Assembly: GCA_964247705.1 (NCBI GenBank)
Contig: CAXTVQ010000047.1
Span: 1-38,425 of the forward strand
From: LMUY01 sp964247705
Lineage (GTDB): Bacteria > Pseudomonadota > Alphaproteobacteria > Acetobacterales > Acetobacteraceae
Direction: 5' to 3'
DNA length: 38,425 nucleotides
Each line of letters opens with the position of its first letter. Positions within the stretch are counted from its first letter, which is position 1. The notes below the pieces were generated by a model. That model saw only the letters and a program-made list of their open reading frames with translations. It was not told the DNA's origin and did not search any database. This document shows positions 7,146 through 15,564 of this stretch, piece by piece. The translations under genes were made by a program, and so were the position numbers.

Positions 7146-8876
7146 TCAGTGGTTGTCGCGCGGAACCGGCGAGCCGCTGCGGCCCACCAGGAAGTCGAGA
7201 TCGACACCCTCGTTCGCCTGCAGCACGTGGTCCACATACATCTTCACGTAGCCGCGGTCAGCATGGGCCGGCGGCGGCACCCAGGCGGCCCGGCGGACCG
7301 CCAGCTCCGCATCGTCCACGTGCAGGTGCAGCGAGCGCGCATGGACGTCCAGCGTGATCATGTCGCCGGTCCGCACCAGCGCCAGCGGGCCGCCCGCCGC
7401 CGCCTCCGGCGCCACGTGCAGCACCACCGTGCCATAAGCGGTGCCGGACATGCGCGCGTCCGAGATGCGGATCATGTCGCGCACGCCCTCCCGCAGCAGC
7501 TTGTGCGGAATCGGCATGTTGCCCACCTCCGCCATGCCGGGGTAGCCCTTCGGCCCGCAGTTCTGCAGCACCATGATGCACTGGGCGTCGATCTCCAGCG
7601 CGTCGTCTTCCACCGCCGCGTGCATCGCTTCCACGCTGTCGAACACGACGGCGCGGCCGGTGTGCTGCATCAGCTCCGGCGAGGCGGCGGACGGCTTGAT
7701 CACCGCCCCGTCGGGGGCGATGTTGCCGCGCAGGATCGCCATGCCGGACTCTGCCTTGAACGGTTCGGCGAACGGGGTGATCACGCCGTCGTTCCAGCAA
7801 CGCGCCGCTTCCACGTTCTGCCAGATCGTGCGGCCGTTGACCGTAGGCGCGTCCTTATGCAGCAAGCCTTGCTCGCCGAGGCGGCGCAGCACGACCGGGA
7901 GGCCGCCCGCGTAATAGAAGTCTTCCATCAGATACTTGCCGGAGGGCATCAGGTCCACCAGGCAGTGCAGCCCGCGGCCGATCCGGTCAAAATCGTCGAG
8001 CGTCAGTTCCACCCCGACCCGGCGCGCGATCGCCAGCAGGTGCACCACGGCGTTGGTAGACCCGCCGATCGCACCCAGCGTGCGGATGGCGTTCTCGAAC
8101 GCCTCGCGGGTGAGGATCCTGGATAGCACCAGGTCCTCGTGCACCATCTCCACGATCCGGCGCCCCGCCATCCGGGCCAACTCGTTGCGCCTGGCGTCCA
8201 CCGCGGGGATCGCGGCGTTCTCCGGCAGCCCGACGCCGAGCGCTTCCACCATGCTGGCCATCGTGGACGCCGTGCCCATCGTCATGCAGTGGCCGGAGCT
8301 GCGGTTCATGCCGGCTTCCGCCTCGTGGAACTCCTGCAGGGTGATCTCCCCTGCCCGCAACTGCTCGCTCATGGAGATGATGTTGGTGCCGGAGCCGATC
8401 GGCTGGCCGCGGTACACGCCGCGCAACTGCGGCCCGCCGGATACGCCGATCGTCGGCAGATCGGCACTCGCCGCACCCATCAGCAGGGCCGGCGTGGTCT
8501 TGTCGCAGCCCATCAGCAGCACGACGCCGTCCAGCGGATGGGCGCGGATCGCCTCCTCCACGTCCATCGCGGCCAGGTTGCGGAACAGCATGGCCGTCGG
8601 CCGCATCGTCACCTCGCCCAAGGAGGACACCGGGAACTCCAGCGGGAACCCCCCGGCATCCAGCACCCCGTAGCGGACGTGCTCGGCAATGGTGCGGAAA
8701 TGCGCGTTGCAGGGGTTTAGCTCGGACCAGGTGTTGCAGATGCCGATCACCGGCCGGTTCTCGAACTGGTCCTGCGGGAAGCCGCGGTTCTTGAGGAACG
8801 ACCGGTAGTAGAATCCCATCTTGTCCTGCCGGCCGAACCAGGCCTGGCTGCGCAACGCCTTCTTGCCGCCGCTCAT
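7146..8876 (-). CDS. L-arabonate dehydratase, IlvD/Edd family Fe-S enzyme
   Basis: This is a 576-residue IlvD/Edd dehydratase of the pentonate subclass. The three cluster cysteines are C56 (SELNPCN), C124 (LMGCDKTTPA, with Lys126) and C197 (SSGHCMTMGTAST). These are the same positions, offset by three, as I recall for Rhizobium L-arabonate dehydratase. The catalytic serine is in ISDARMSGTAYG. It removes water from L-arabonate to give 2-keto-3-deoxy-L-arabonate. The ATG overlaps the stop of the GH51 gene (ATGA), and the next gene starts 13 bases after its stop. Substrate assignment to arabonate rather than xylonate rests on the arabinosidase and the arabinose dehydrogenase in the same operon. 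Confidence 0.88.
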   Translation of the reverse strand: MSGGKKALRSQAWFGRQDKMGFYYRSFLKNRGFPQDQFENRPVIGICNTWSELNPCNAHFRTIAEHVRYGVLDAGGFPLEFPVSSLGEVTMRPTAMLFRNLAAMDVEEAIRAHPLDGVVLLMGCDKTTPALLMGAASADLPTIGVSGGPQLRGVYRGQPIGSGTNIISMSEQLRAGEITLQEFHEAEAGMNRSSGHCMTMGTASTMASMVEALGVGLPENAAIPAVDARRNELARMAGRRIVEMVHEDLVLSRILTREAFENAIRTLGAIGGSTNAVVHLLAIARRVGVELTLDDFDRIGRGLHCLVDLMPSGKYLMEDFYYAGGLPVVLRRLGEQGLLHKDAPTVNGRTIWQNVEAARCWNDGVITPFAEPFKAESGMAILRGNIAPDGAVIKPSAASPELMQHTGRAVVFDSVEAMHAAVEDDALEIDAQCIMVLQNCGPKGYPGMAEVGNMPIPHKLLREGVRDMIRISDARMSGTAYGTVVLHVAPEAAAGGPLALVRTGDMITLDVHARSLHLHVDDAELAVRRAAWVPPPAHADRGYVKMYVDHVLQANEGVDLDFLVGRSGSPVPRDNH

Positions 8877-10429
8877 GACGCAGCGAGCCGGACCACGGTC
8901 CACGACGCCGGCGGCAGTTCGGCGCCGATCCGTGCGCTGCCGTTCGCCGCCTGCACCACCGAGACCCCGTCCAGCCGGCGCGGCCGGATGCGGTCGGGTT
9001 CCGCCGCGGTGTTCACCGCCAGCAGGTCGGCGTCCTGCAACGTCTGCGCGTCGGCCAGGCTCAGCCCGTCGAAGCCGCGCAGCTCCGCCGTCAACTGTAT
9101 CGGCTGCTCCAGATCGCGGTTCAGCAGGAACACGGTAACGCCGTCCGCCGTGTGAACGCATGACGTCTTGAGGTAGGGCACCGCGGGTAGCGGGATCGGC
9201 GGATCGTTGGCGCCGCGCGGGTCATAATACGCGGTCCCATAGGTGTCGCACGTCACGCGGGGGCGCAGCACGTTGCCGCGGCCGTGGTTGCTCATCTGCG
9301 CGAACGGCCAGAAGATCGTCTGCCGCCAGGCGCTGCCGCCGGTCTCGGTCATGATCGGCGCGATCACGTTGACCAGTTGCGCCAGGCACGCGCAGCGCAC
9401 CCGGTCGGCATGGTTCAGCAGGGAGATGCAGGCGCCCCCGAAGGCGAGCGCGTCCTGCATGTTGTAGATCTCCTCCAGGATCGGCGGCGCCTCCGGCCAA
9501 CCCGGCAGGGTGCGGTTATGCGTGCGCCGCCGCGTGCGATACCAGACGTTCCACTCGTCGAAGCTCAGCATGATCCGCTTGTCGGATTTGTGCCGCGCGG
9601 CCACGGCGTCGGCGATGGCGACGACCTCCTCGATGAAGCTGTCCATCAGGTCCGGGCTGGCGAGGAAGGCGGCCGTGTCGTCAGCGTAGTTGTTAAGGTA
9701 GGTGTGCAGCGAGATCCACTCCACCTCCTTGAAGCTGTGCTGCAGCACCTTGTCTTCCCAGTAGCCGAAGGTGCTCATGTTGCGCCCGGACGATCCGCAG
9801 GCTGCGAGCTCGACCGAGGGATCGACCCAGCGCATCACCTTCGCCGTTTCCACCGCGATCCGGCCGTATTCGTCGGCGGTCTTGGACCCGGTCTGCCACG
9901 GCCCATCCATCTCGTTGCCCAGGCACCAGAACTTCACGTTGTGCGGCTGCTCCCAGCCGTGCTGGCGGCGAAGATCGGACAAGTGAGTGCCGCCGGGATG
10001 GTTGCAGTATTCGATGTAGCGCCCGGCCTCGTCCGGCCCGCGGGTGCCGAGGTTTACCGCCAACATCGGCTCGATCTTCGCCATCCGGCACCAATCGATG
10101 AACTCGTTGGTCCCGAACGTGTTGGGCTCGGTGGACAGCCAGGCGTAGTCCAGCCGCCGCGGCCGCTGCTCGGCCGGGCCCACGCCGTCCTCCCAGTTGT
10201 AGCCGGATACGAAGTTGCCGCCGGGGTAGCGCATGATGGTCGGTGCGAGCTCGTGCACCAGCGCCATCACGTCCTGGCGGAAGCCCTTCTCGTCCGCGGT
10301 CGGGTGGCCGGGCTCGTAGATGCCGCCGTATACGCAGCGGCCGAGATGCTCGATGAAGCCGCCGAACAGCCGCGGATCGGTGGCGCCGACCGTGAAATCC
10401 TTGTCGGCGAGGATATGTGCCTGCCTCAT
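8873..10429 (-). CDS. abfA: GH51 alpha-L-arabinofuranosidase
   Basis: This is a 518-residue GH51 retaining glycosidase, the usual length for the bacterial intracellular enzyme. It opens IYEPGHPTAD after GGFIEHLGRCVYGG and has MRYPGGNFVSGYNWEDGVG. The acid/base glutamate is E173 in CLGNEMDGPW and the nucleophile is E292 in LSFDEWNVWY. There is no signal peptide, so it acts on imported arabino-oligosaccharides in the cytoplasm. The ATG at 10429 has GGGAGGA about 8 bases upstream; an upstream in-frame start would add a tail with no family match. It lies between the importer genes and the L-arabinose oxidation genes and would feed them free L-arabinose. Confidence 0.92.
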   Translation of the reverse strand: MRQAHILADKDFTVGATDPRLFGGFIEHLGRCVYGGIYEPGHPTADEKGFRQDVMALVHELAPTIMRYPGGNFVSGYNWEDGVGPAEQRPRRLDYAWLSTEPNTFGTNEFIDWCRMAKIEPMLAVNLGTRGPDEAGRYIEYCNHPGGTHLSDLRRQHGWEQPHNVKFWCLGNEMDGPWQTGSKTADEYGRIAVETAKVMRWVDPSVELAACGSSGRNMSTFGYWEDKVLQHSFKEVEWISLHTYLNNYADDTAAFLASPDLMDSFIEEVVAIADAVAARHKSDKRIMLSFDEWNVWYRTRRRTHNRTLPGWPEAPPILEEIYNMQDALAFGGACISLLNHADRVRCACLAQLVNVIAPIMTETGGSAWRQTIFWPFAQMSNHGRGNVLRPRVTCDTYGTAYYDPRGANDPPIPLPAVPYLKTSCVHTADGVTVFLLNRDLEQPIQLTAELRGFDGLSLADAQTLQDADLLAVNTAAEPDRIRPRRLDGVSVVQAANGSARIGAELPPASWTVVRLAAS

Positions 10430-10442
10430 GCCGCGTCCTCCC

Positions 10443-11792
10443 TCAACGTCCGCGCAGGAGCTGGTCGCTCCGGTCCTGCGCAGAGGCGATTGCCGCATCC
10501 ACGCTCTTGTCGGTGTTGATCATCGCCGCGACCTCGTTGCCGATCAGGTTCTGGAAGCCGAACTGCCGGCGGACGTCATGCGGCGCGGCGCGGCCGAACT
10601 GAGGGATGTCCACCACATACTGCCGCAACGGCAGCTTGGCGTAGTCCGCCATCACCGATTGCCGGGCAGGCAGGTGGCCGCCACCGCGCGCCCAATCGTA
10701 GTTGTGGTCCCACATGAATTTCAGGAACACCAGCGCCGCCTTGCGCTGCTTCTCGTTGGAGCCGCCGCGCGGCAGCACCCAGGTGTGGTTGTCGGTCCAG
10801 ACGTGCTGGTCCTGGAACAACGTCGGGAACACGCGGACCGTGTAGCCGTTCGCAAGCGGCGAGTTCGCTTTCTCTGAAGCCTCGAGCAGCGTGTCGATCC
10901 GCCATGTCCCGCTCATGAACACCGCGCCGCCGCCATTGATGAAGCTGCTGAGTGCGCCGCCGCTGTCCAGCCCTTTGGTGATCGACCCGGTTGCAATCAG
11001 CTTGGCCCAGGTTTCGAACGCCGTGCGCGAGGCGGGCGTGCTGAAATCGGCCTTGTCGTAGCCGTGCGGGAACAGGGTGCCGTCCTGGTCATACAGCCAG
11101 CAATAGTAACCGCGGGCGCCGTTCGCCTCGTCGCCGGACGCGGTGGTGGCGACCACGATGTAGGGCTTGCCTGTCTTCTCGCGGATCGTCTTGGCCTGCG
11201 CCACCATTTCCTCAACCGTCTTCGGAATGATCGGCTCGCCCTTGTCGTCCACCAGCCCGGCTTGCTTGAACAGGTTGACGTTGATGTGCCAGAGCCAGGA
11301 ATGCGTGTCCCACGGCATGGCGTAGATCTGGTCGCCCATCGTCACCGCATCGCGGGCGTTGGGGGTGAAGCCCGCCGGGTCGATGCCGGCCGCCTTGAGG
11401 TCGTCGCCGATCGGCTGCACGACCTTGGCGCGCACGAAATCACCGATTTGTGCGGCGTGCATGACCGCGATGGTAGGAATGTCGTGTGCCGCAAGACGCG
11501 CGGTGAGCTGCTGGTAGTACGGCCCCCACTCGATGATCTGGGGCTTGACGACGATGTTGTCCTTGTTGGTCGCATTGAACAGGTTCACCAGCGTCGTCAT
11601 CACGCCGCACTCGCCGCGCGCATGCGCCACGTCCTGCGAGGTGCCGTAATCGCTTTCGCACGCGCCGAAGAAGCGGGCGAAGGTGATCTCGGTTTTCTCC
11701 TGCGCCCGAACCGGCGCGGCGAACCCGGCGACCGAGGCCGTCAGGCCCAGCAGGGCGCTCCAGGCCATCCTGCGCGTGTGTTTCCTCACCAT
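10443..11792 (-). CDS. Sugar ABC transporter substrate-binding protein (SBP family 1)
   Basis: This is a 449-residue extracellular solute-binding protein with a signal peptide (about 1-31: MVRKHTRR, then a hydrophobic core, ending PVRAQ). The mature part opens TEITFARFFGACESDYGTSQ and has the YAMPWDTHSWLWHINVNLF segment typical of oligosaccharide binders. ATG at 11792 was chosen for its GGGGGAC site and because the export signal starts there. A GTG at 11831 overlapping the upstream permease stop would add 13 residues before the signal. It should capture arabinose or arabino-oligosaccharides for the two permeases upstream. It is followed 13 bases later by the GH51 gene. Confidence 0.88.
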   Translation of the reverse strand: MVRKHTRRMAWSALLGLTASVAGFAAPVRAQEKTEITFARFFGACESDYGTSQDVAHARGECGVMTTLVNLFNATNKDNIVVKPQIIEWGPYYQQLTARLAAHDIPTIAVMHAAQIGDFVRAKVVQPIGDDLKAAGIDPAGFTPNARDAVTMGDQIYAMPWDTHSWLWHINVNLFKQAGLVDDKGEPIIPKTVEEMVAQAKTIREKTGKPYIVVATTASGDEANGARGYYCWLYDQDGTLFPHGYDKADFSTPASRTAFETWAKLIATGSITKGLDSGGALSSFINGGGAVFMSGTWRIDTLLEASEKANSPLANGYTVRVFPTLFQDQHVWTDNHTWVLPRGGSNEKQRKAALVFLKFMWDHNYDWARGGGHLPARQSVMADYAKLPLRQYVVDIPQFGRAAPHDVRRQFGFQNLIGNEVAAMINTDKSVDAAIASAQDRSDQLLRGR

Positions 11793-11827
11793 CGTCGTCC
11801 CCCGTCGTTGTTGTGGTTGGTCCCGCG

Positions 11828-12673
11828 TCACTGCACTTCACTTCCGCCGGCCGCGGCGTTCACCACGTAGCGCTGGAACAGAAGATACAGCGTGATCACC
11901 GGCAGGCCGGCGAACACCGCCTGCGCCATCAGGAAGCCCAGCCCTTCGGTTTGCGCGAAGTTGGTCTGCATGGAGGCAAGCCCCACGGTGAGGGTGTACA
12001 TCTCCGGTTTGGTCGCCGAGACCAGCGGCCAGAAATAGTCGTTCCAGGCGTGCAGGAAGGTGTAGATGCCGAGCGTTGCCTGCGCGGGCACCGACAAGGG
12101 CAGCATGATGCGCCAGAACACCTTGAAGCGGGACGCGTTGTCGAGCAGCGCCGCCTCCTCGATTTCCGGTGCGATGTTGCGGAAATACTGTGTCATCAGC
12201 AGCACGCCGAACGGGAAGGCCAGCCGCGGCGCGATCAGCGCGGCATATGTGTTGTGCGCGCCGGCAAAGGCGAACAGCGTATGCAGCGGCACGATGATCG
12301 CCTGCTCCGGCACCGCGAACGCCGCGAGCGTCAGCCCGAACAGGATAGTCCGGCCGGGGAAGTTGGTGCGCGCGAACCCATAGCCCGCGGCGGAGGCCAC
12401 CAGCAGCGTCAGCACCGTCTGCCCGACCGCCACGATCGCCGAGTTCAACATCCAGCCGAACACGCCCGAGGAAGACACGATATCCCCATAGTTGCGCAGC
12501 GTGAACGGCGGCGACAGGATGTTGCCGGTGCTGCGCATCAGCTCGTCGTTCGGCTTGAACGACAGCGCCACCACCCAGACGATCGGCGCGATCCAAACCA
12601 CCAGCAACACCGCCACCAACGTCCACAATAGGCAGTCGGCCAAACCGCGGCGGCGGGCGGAGAACGCTGTCAC
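11828..12673 (-). CDS. Sugar ABC transporter permease, MalG/UgpE type
   Basis: This is a 281-residue permease with six predicted membrane spans. The binding-protein-dependent transport signature EEAALLDNASRFKVFWRIMLPLS is in the last cytoplasmic loop. The usual glycine of the EAA motif is asparagine or alanine here, which is tolerated in MalG-type proteins. The start is GTG, overlapping the stop of the upstream permease as GTGA, with GGGGAG about 6-8 bases before it. It is the second half of the import channel with the 12670-13608 permease. Confidence 0.9.
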   Translation of the reverse strand: MTAFSARRRGLADCLLWTLVAVLLVVWIAPIVWVVALSFKPNDELMRSTGNILSPPFTLRNYGDIVSSSGVFGWMLNSAIVAVGQTVLTLLVASAAGYGFARTNFPGRTILFGLTLAAFAVPEQAIIVPLHTLFAFAGAHNTYAALIAPRLAFPFGVLLMTQYFRNIAPEIEEAALLDNASRFKVFWRIMLPLSVPAQATLGIYTFLHAWNDYFWPLVSATKPEMYTLTVGLASMQTNFAQTEGLGFLMAQAVFAGLPVITLYLLFQRYVVNAAAGGSEVQ

Positions 12674-13608
12674 GGACGCTCCCCACGCTTGTTCGCCCAC
12701 ATCTGCGCGAAAGCGGCCAGCAGCATCAACGCGAACAGCACCTCGGACGCCGCAGAGGCGAACCCGAGCTGCCAGTCGCGGAACCCGGTCTCGTAGATGA
12801 ACTGCACGATCGGGCGCGAGCGGTTGTCGGGCCCGCCACCGGTGATCAGCATGACCTGGCCGAAGATCTGGAACTGCAGGATGATCTCGATCAAGGCCAC
12901 CAGCAGCATGGTGCGCCGGATCTGCGGCAGGGTGATGGACCACAACGTCCGTGCGCGGCCCGCATTGTCCAGCGCCGCCGCCTCGTAGATCTCAGGCGGT
13001 ATCTGCTGCAGCGCCGCCAGGAACAGCGTCATCGGCAGGCCGATGATCCACCACACCGTCACCACCGCAACGCCCGGCAACGCCAGCCAGGGATTGGCCA
13101 CGATGTCGGGCGATTGCAGGCCGAGCGGCGCAAGCACGTCCGCCAGCAAGCCATGGCCGGGCATGTAGACGAGCCGCCAGATCAGCGTCACAACCGTCAC
13201 GGACAGCACCGAGGAACCGAAGAACACGGAGCGCGCCGCCGTGCTCACCACCCGCCGGCTGTTCAGCATCAGGGCCAGGAACAGGCCCAGGCACACGAAC
13301 ACCGGCGTCGTCATCGCCACGAACAGCGCCGTGTTCAGCACGGTGCGCAGGAACGACGAATCGGTTAGCAGGTTGGTGTAGTTCTCGAGCCCGACGAAGC
13401 CGTTGAAGCCGCCCAGCATGTCGTAGTCCTGGAAGCTCAGCCACAGGCCGAGCCCGACCGGAAGTGCCAGCAACACCAAAAGCAAAAGAATATATGGAAG
13501 CACGAACAGCAGGTTGCCGAGCGAGGAACGGCCGATCCCTGCCGGCGCAGTGATCGCGCCGGCTGGCGGCGGCTCCGACTCGTCGATGGCGCCGACGGCG
13601 ACGCTCAT
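12670..13608 (-). CDS. Sugar ABC transporter permease, MalF/UgpA type
   Basis: This is a 312-residue permease. After a Pro/Ala-rich cytoplasmic N-terminus (about 1-30), the first membrane span is LLFVLPYILLLLVLLALPVG. The substrate-channel region includes GLENYTNLLTDSSFLRTVLN, and the EAA loop reads PPEIYEAAALDNAGRARTLWSITLPQIRRT. The C-terminus has the ITGGGPDNRSRPIVQFIYETGF segment typical of UgpA/MalF-like permeases. The ATG overlaps the stop of the upstream ATPase gene (ATGA), and its own stop overlaps the next permease start. Confidence 0.9.
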   Translation of the reverse strand: MSVAVGAIDESEPPPAGAITAPAGIGRSSLGNLLFVLPYILLLLVLLALPVGLGLWLSFQDYDMLGGFNGFVGLENYTNLLTDSSFLRTVLNTALFVAMTTPVFVCLGLFLALMLNSRRVVSTAARSVFFGSSVLSVTVVTLIWRLVYMPGHGLLADVLAPLGLQSPDIVANPWLALPGVAVVTVWWIIGLPMTLFLAALQQIPPEIYEAAALDNAGRARTLWSITLPQIRRTMLLVALIEIILQFQIFGQVMLITGGGPDNRSRPIVQFIYETGFRDWQLGFASAASEVLFALMLLAAFAQMWANKRGERP

Positions 13609-14693
13609 TGCAGCACGCGCGTTTCGGAGTGATAGGCGCGGCCTTCGGCGTCGAACAGATGCACGGCGGCGCCATCGATGCGCACCCGCACCGCGTCGCC
13701 CACGCGGACCGGTGCGTGGCCGGGCTCGTCGTATACCAGCACCTGGCCATCGGCACCGCGCGCGTAGACCAGCGTCCGGTCGCCCAGCCGCTCCACCACG
13801 TCCACCGTCGCCGGCGTGCCCTCGCCGGCCTGCACGTCCTCGGCCCGGATGCCAATGGTGAGCGGGCCGTGCGGCAAGCGGCCGGCCGGGATGCCGGTCA
13901 CGACCCGGCTGCCGTTGCCCAGCAGCGCCACCGCGCACCCGCCTTCTTCCTCCACACTGGCCACCGGCAGGAAGTTCATCGATGGCGAGCCGATGAACCC
14001 GGCGACGAAACGGGTGCGCGGGCGGCCATAGATCTCGGCGGGCGTGCCGATCTGCTCGATGCGGCCGGCGTTCAGCACCACGATCTGCGTCGCCAGCGTC
14101 ATCGCCTCCATCTGGTCGTGGGTCACGAACACGATGGTGGAGCGCATGGATTGATGCAGCCGGGCAAGCTCGACCCGGGTGCGGGACCGCAGCGCCGCGT
14201 CCAGGTTCGAGAGCGGCTCGTCGAACAGGAACAGCTCCGGCTGCTTCACGATGGCGCGGCCGATCGCCACGCGCTGGCGTTGCCCGCCGGACAGGGCGGC
14301 CGGCTTGCGCTCGAGCAGATGCTCGACTTCCAGCATGCGGGCGGCCTCCGCGATCTTGGCCGCAATCGCGCCGGGTGCGGTGCCCACGTTGCGCAGCCCG
14401 AACGCCATGTTCTCGCGCACGGTCATGTGCGGGTAGAGAGCGTAGTTCTGGAACACCATGGCGACCCCGCGCTCGCCCGGCGGCAACGCGTCGATACGAC
14501 GGCTGCCGAGGTGGATCTCGCCTTCCGTCAGCGTTTCGAGCCCTGCTACCATGCGCAGGAGAGTGGACTTGCCGCAGCCGGACGGGCCGAGGAACACCGC
14601 GAACTCGCCCTCGTCGATTTGCAGCGACAGGTCCCGCATCACCTCGGTGCTGCCATACCGCTTGGCAACGCGGCGAAGACTCAAACCTCCCAA
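13605..14693 (-). CDS. ugpC: Sugar ABC transporter ATPase, UgpC/MalK type
   Basis: This is a 362-residue ATP-binding subunit with the full MalK layout. It has Walker A GPSGCGKST (36-44), the Q-loop at Q82 in FQNYALYPHMTV, signature LSGGQ (134-138), Walker B LFLFDEP (154-160), and a C-terminal TOBE domain of about 120 residues. The symbol reflects family, not substrate. It is the first gene of the arabinose operon, and the divergent GntR gene starts 84 bases upstream. Its stop overlaps the permease start, so the first genes of the operon are coupled. Confidence 0.9.
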   Translation of the reverse strand: MGGLSLRRVAKRYGSTEVMRDLSLQIDEGEFAVFLGPSGCGKSTLLRMVAGLETLTEGEIHLGSRRIDALPPGERGVAMVFQNYALYPHMTVRENMAFGLRNVGTAPGAIAAKIAEAARMLEVEHLLERKPAALSGGQRQRVAIGRAIVKQPELFLFDEPLSNLDAALRSRTRVELARLHQSMRSTIVFVTHDQMEAMTLATQIVVLNAGRIEQIGTPAEIYGRPRTRFVAGFIGSPSMNFLPVASVEEEGGCAVALLGNGSRVVTGIPAGRLPHGPLTIGIRAEDVQAGEGTPATVDVVERLGDRTLVYARGADGQVLVYDEPGHAPVRVGDAVRVRIDGAAVHLFDAEGRAYHSETRVLQ

Positions 14694-14722
14694 GTCTTCC
14701 CTCCCTTTTTCTTGGATCCGGG

Positions 14723-14737
14723 AATTGTATTATGATT
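14723..14737. promoter_or_regulatory. AT-rich imperfect palindrome, candidate GntR operator
   Basis: AATTGTATTATGATT has the symmetric frame AAT..TA.TA..ATT and is a sharp AT-rich island in otherwise GC-rich DNA. It sits in the 84-base gap between the divergent transporter and GntR genes. FCD-type GntR repressors usually bind short AT-rich dyads in exactly this position. That it is the operator of both units is an inference; part of it may also be the -10 region of one promoter. Confidence 0.45.
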
Positions 14738-14777
14738 GAACGCTAAGGTCGTGAAACACGTGCTGTCAAGGATGCCA

Positions 14778-15491
14778 ATGTCGGCGGATCGAGACATGAG
14801 TTCACAGGCGGGCGCGGGCCGGCGGGGCGACCGGGCCACGGAACAGATCGGCCGCAGGATCGTGTCCGGCCAGTTCCGGCCCGGCGAGCAGTTGCCGACA
14901 GAGGCCGTGCTGTGCGGCGAGTTGGGTATGAGCCGGACGACGGTGCGCGAGGCGGTGAAGCGGCTCCACGGCAAGGGCCTGCTCGACGGTGGACCACGGA
15001 CCGGCATGCGGGTGCTGCCCACCGCACGCTGGAACCAACTGGACCGGGACGTGCTGTCCTGGCGGGCAGCGGACGGCTTGGATGCGGAGCTGGCCGACCA
15101 GCTTTATGCGGTGCGCGGCTGCATGGAGCCGGAGGCGTGCCGCATCGCCGCCGGGCAAGCAGATGGCTCGGAGCGGCAGCAGATCTTGGCCCTGTTCGAT
15201 GCCATTGCGGCGGAGTCGGGTGACCTGGCCAGCCAGGTTGAAGCCGACGTCGCATTCCACCTGGCGATTTTTGCCGCGACCGGCAACCCGTTCTTCGTAA
15301 CCCTCGGCAACGCGATCCGGACGGCGCTGGAGCTTGCATTCCGCCAAAGCCAACGCCGCCGGCGGATGAGCGAGGCCGAACTGTCCCTGCACCAAGACGT
15401 CGCGCGCGCGATCGCACGCGGCCGGCCGGACGGCGCGGCCCGCGCCATGCGAAGGCTGCTGGCACTATCCCGCCAAGCGTTGACAGATTGA
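14778..15491 (+). CDS. GntR-family regulator, FCD (FadR-like) subclass
   Basis: This is a 237-residue protein with an N-terminal winged HTH (about residues 12-75): ATEQIGRRIVSGQFRPGEQLPTE and ELGMSRTTVREAVKRLHGKGLL. An FCD ligand domain follows, with EADVAFHLAIFAATGNPFF and LHQDVARAIARG supplying metal/ligand histidines and aspartate. ATG at 14778 was chosen because AAGG lies 6 bases upstream; ATGs at 14772 and 14796 and a TTG at 14736 are alternatives. It is divergent from the L-arabinose operon and upstream of the GtaA-like gene. It is therefore the likely repressor responding to arabinose or an acid intermediate such as L-arabonate or its keto-deoxy derivative (inference). Confidence 0.87.
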   Translation: MSADRDMSSQAGAGRRGDRATEQIGRRIVSGQFRPGEQLPTEAVLCGELGMSRTTVREAVKRLHGKGLLDGGPRTGMRVLPTARWNQLDRDVLSWRAADGLDAELADQLYAVRGCMEPEACRIAAGQADGSERQQILALFDAIAAESGDLASQVEADVAFHLAIFAATGNPFFVTLGNAIRTALELAFRQSQRRRRMSEAELSLHQDVARAIARGRPDGAARAMRRLLALSRQALTD

Positions 15492-15500
15492 CCAGGGGTG

Positions 15501-15520
15501 AAGGGGACGACCGTCCCCTT
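15501..15520 (+). terminator. Hairpin between GntR and GtaA-like genes, possible terminator
   Basis: AAGGGGACG and CGTCCCCTT form a perfect 9-base inverted repeat around two bases, folding realistically as an 8-pair stem with a 4-base loop. It lies 10 bases after the GntR stop. No T-run follows, so it may be a weak terminator, an mRNA-stabilising hairpin or a short REP-like element. Confidence 0.35.
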
Positions 15521-15564
15521 CCGGGGAACGGGGCAGCGCTCCGTGCTAACTTAGGAACAGCATC

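Noticed and set aside
6413..7237. Apparent fusion frame reading through the N run
   Set aside because: The frame continues only because N codons are not stops. The two sides belong to different families (DHDPS and Gfo/Idh/MocA) and should not be joined.
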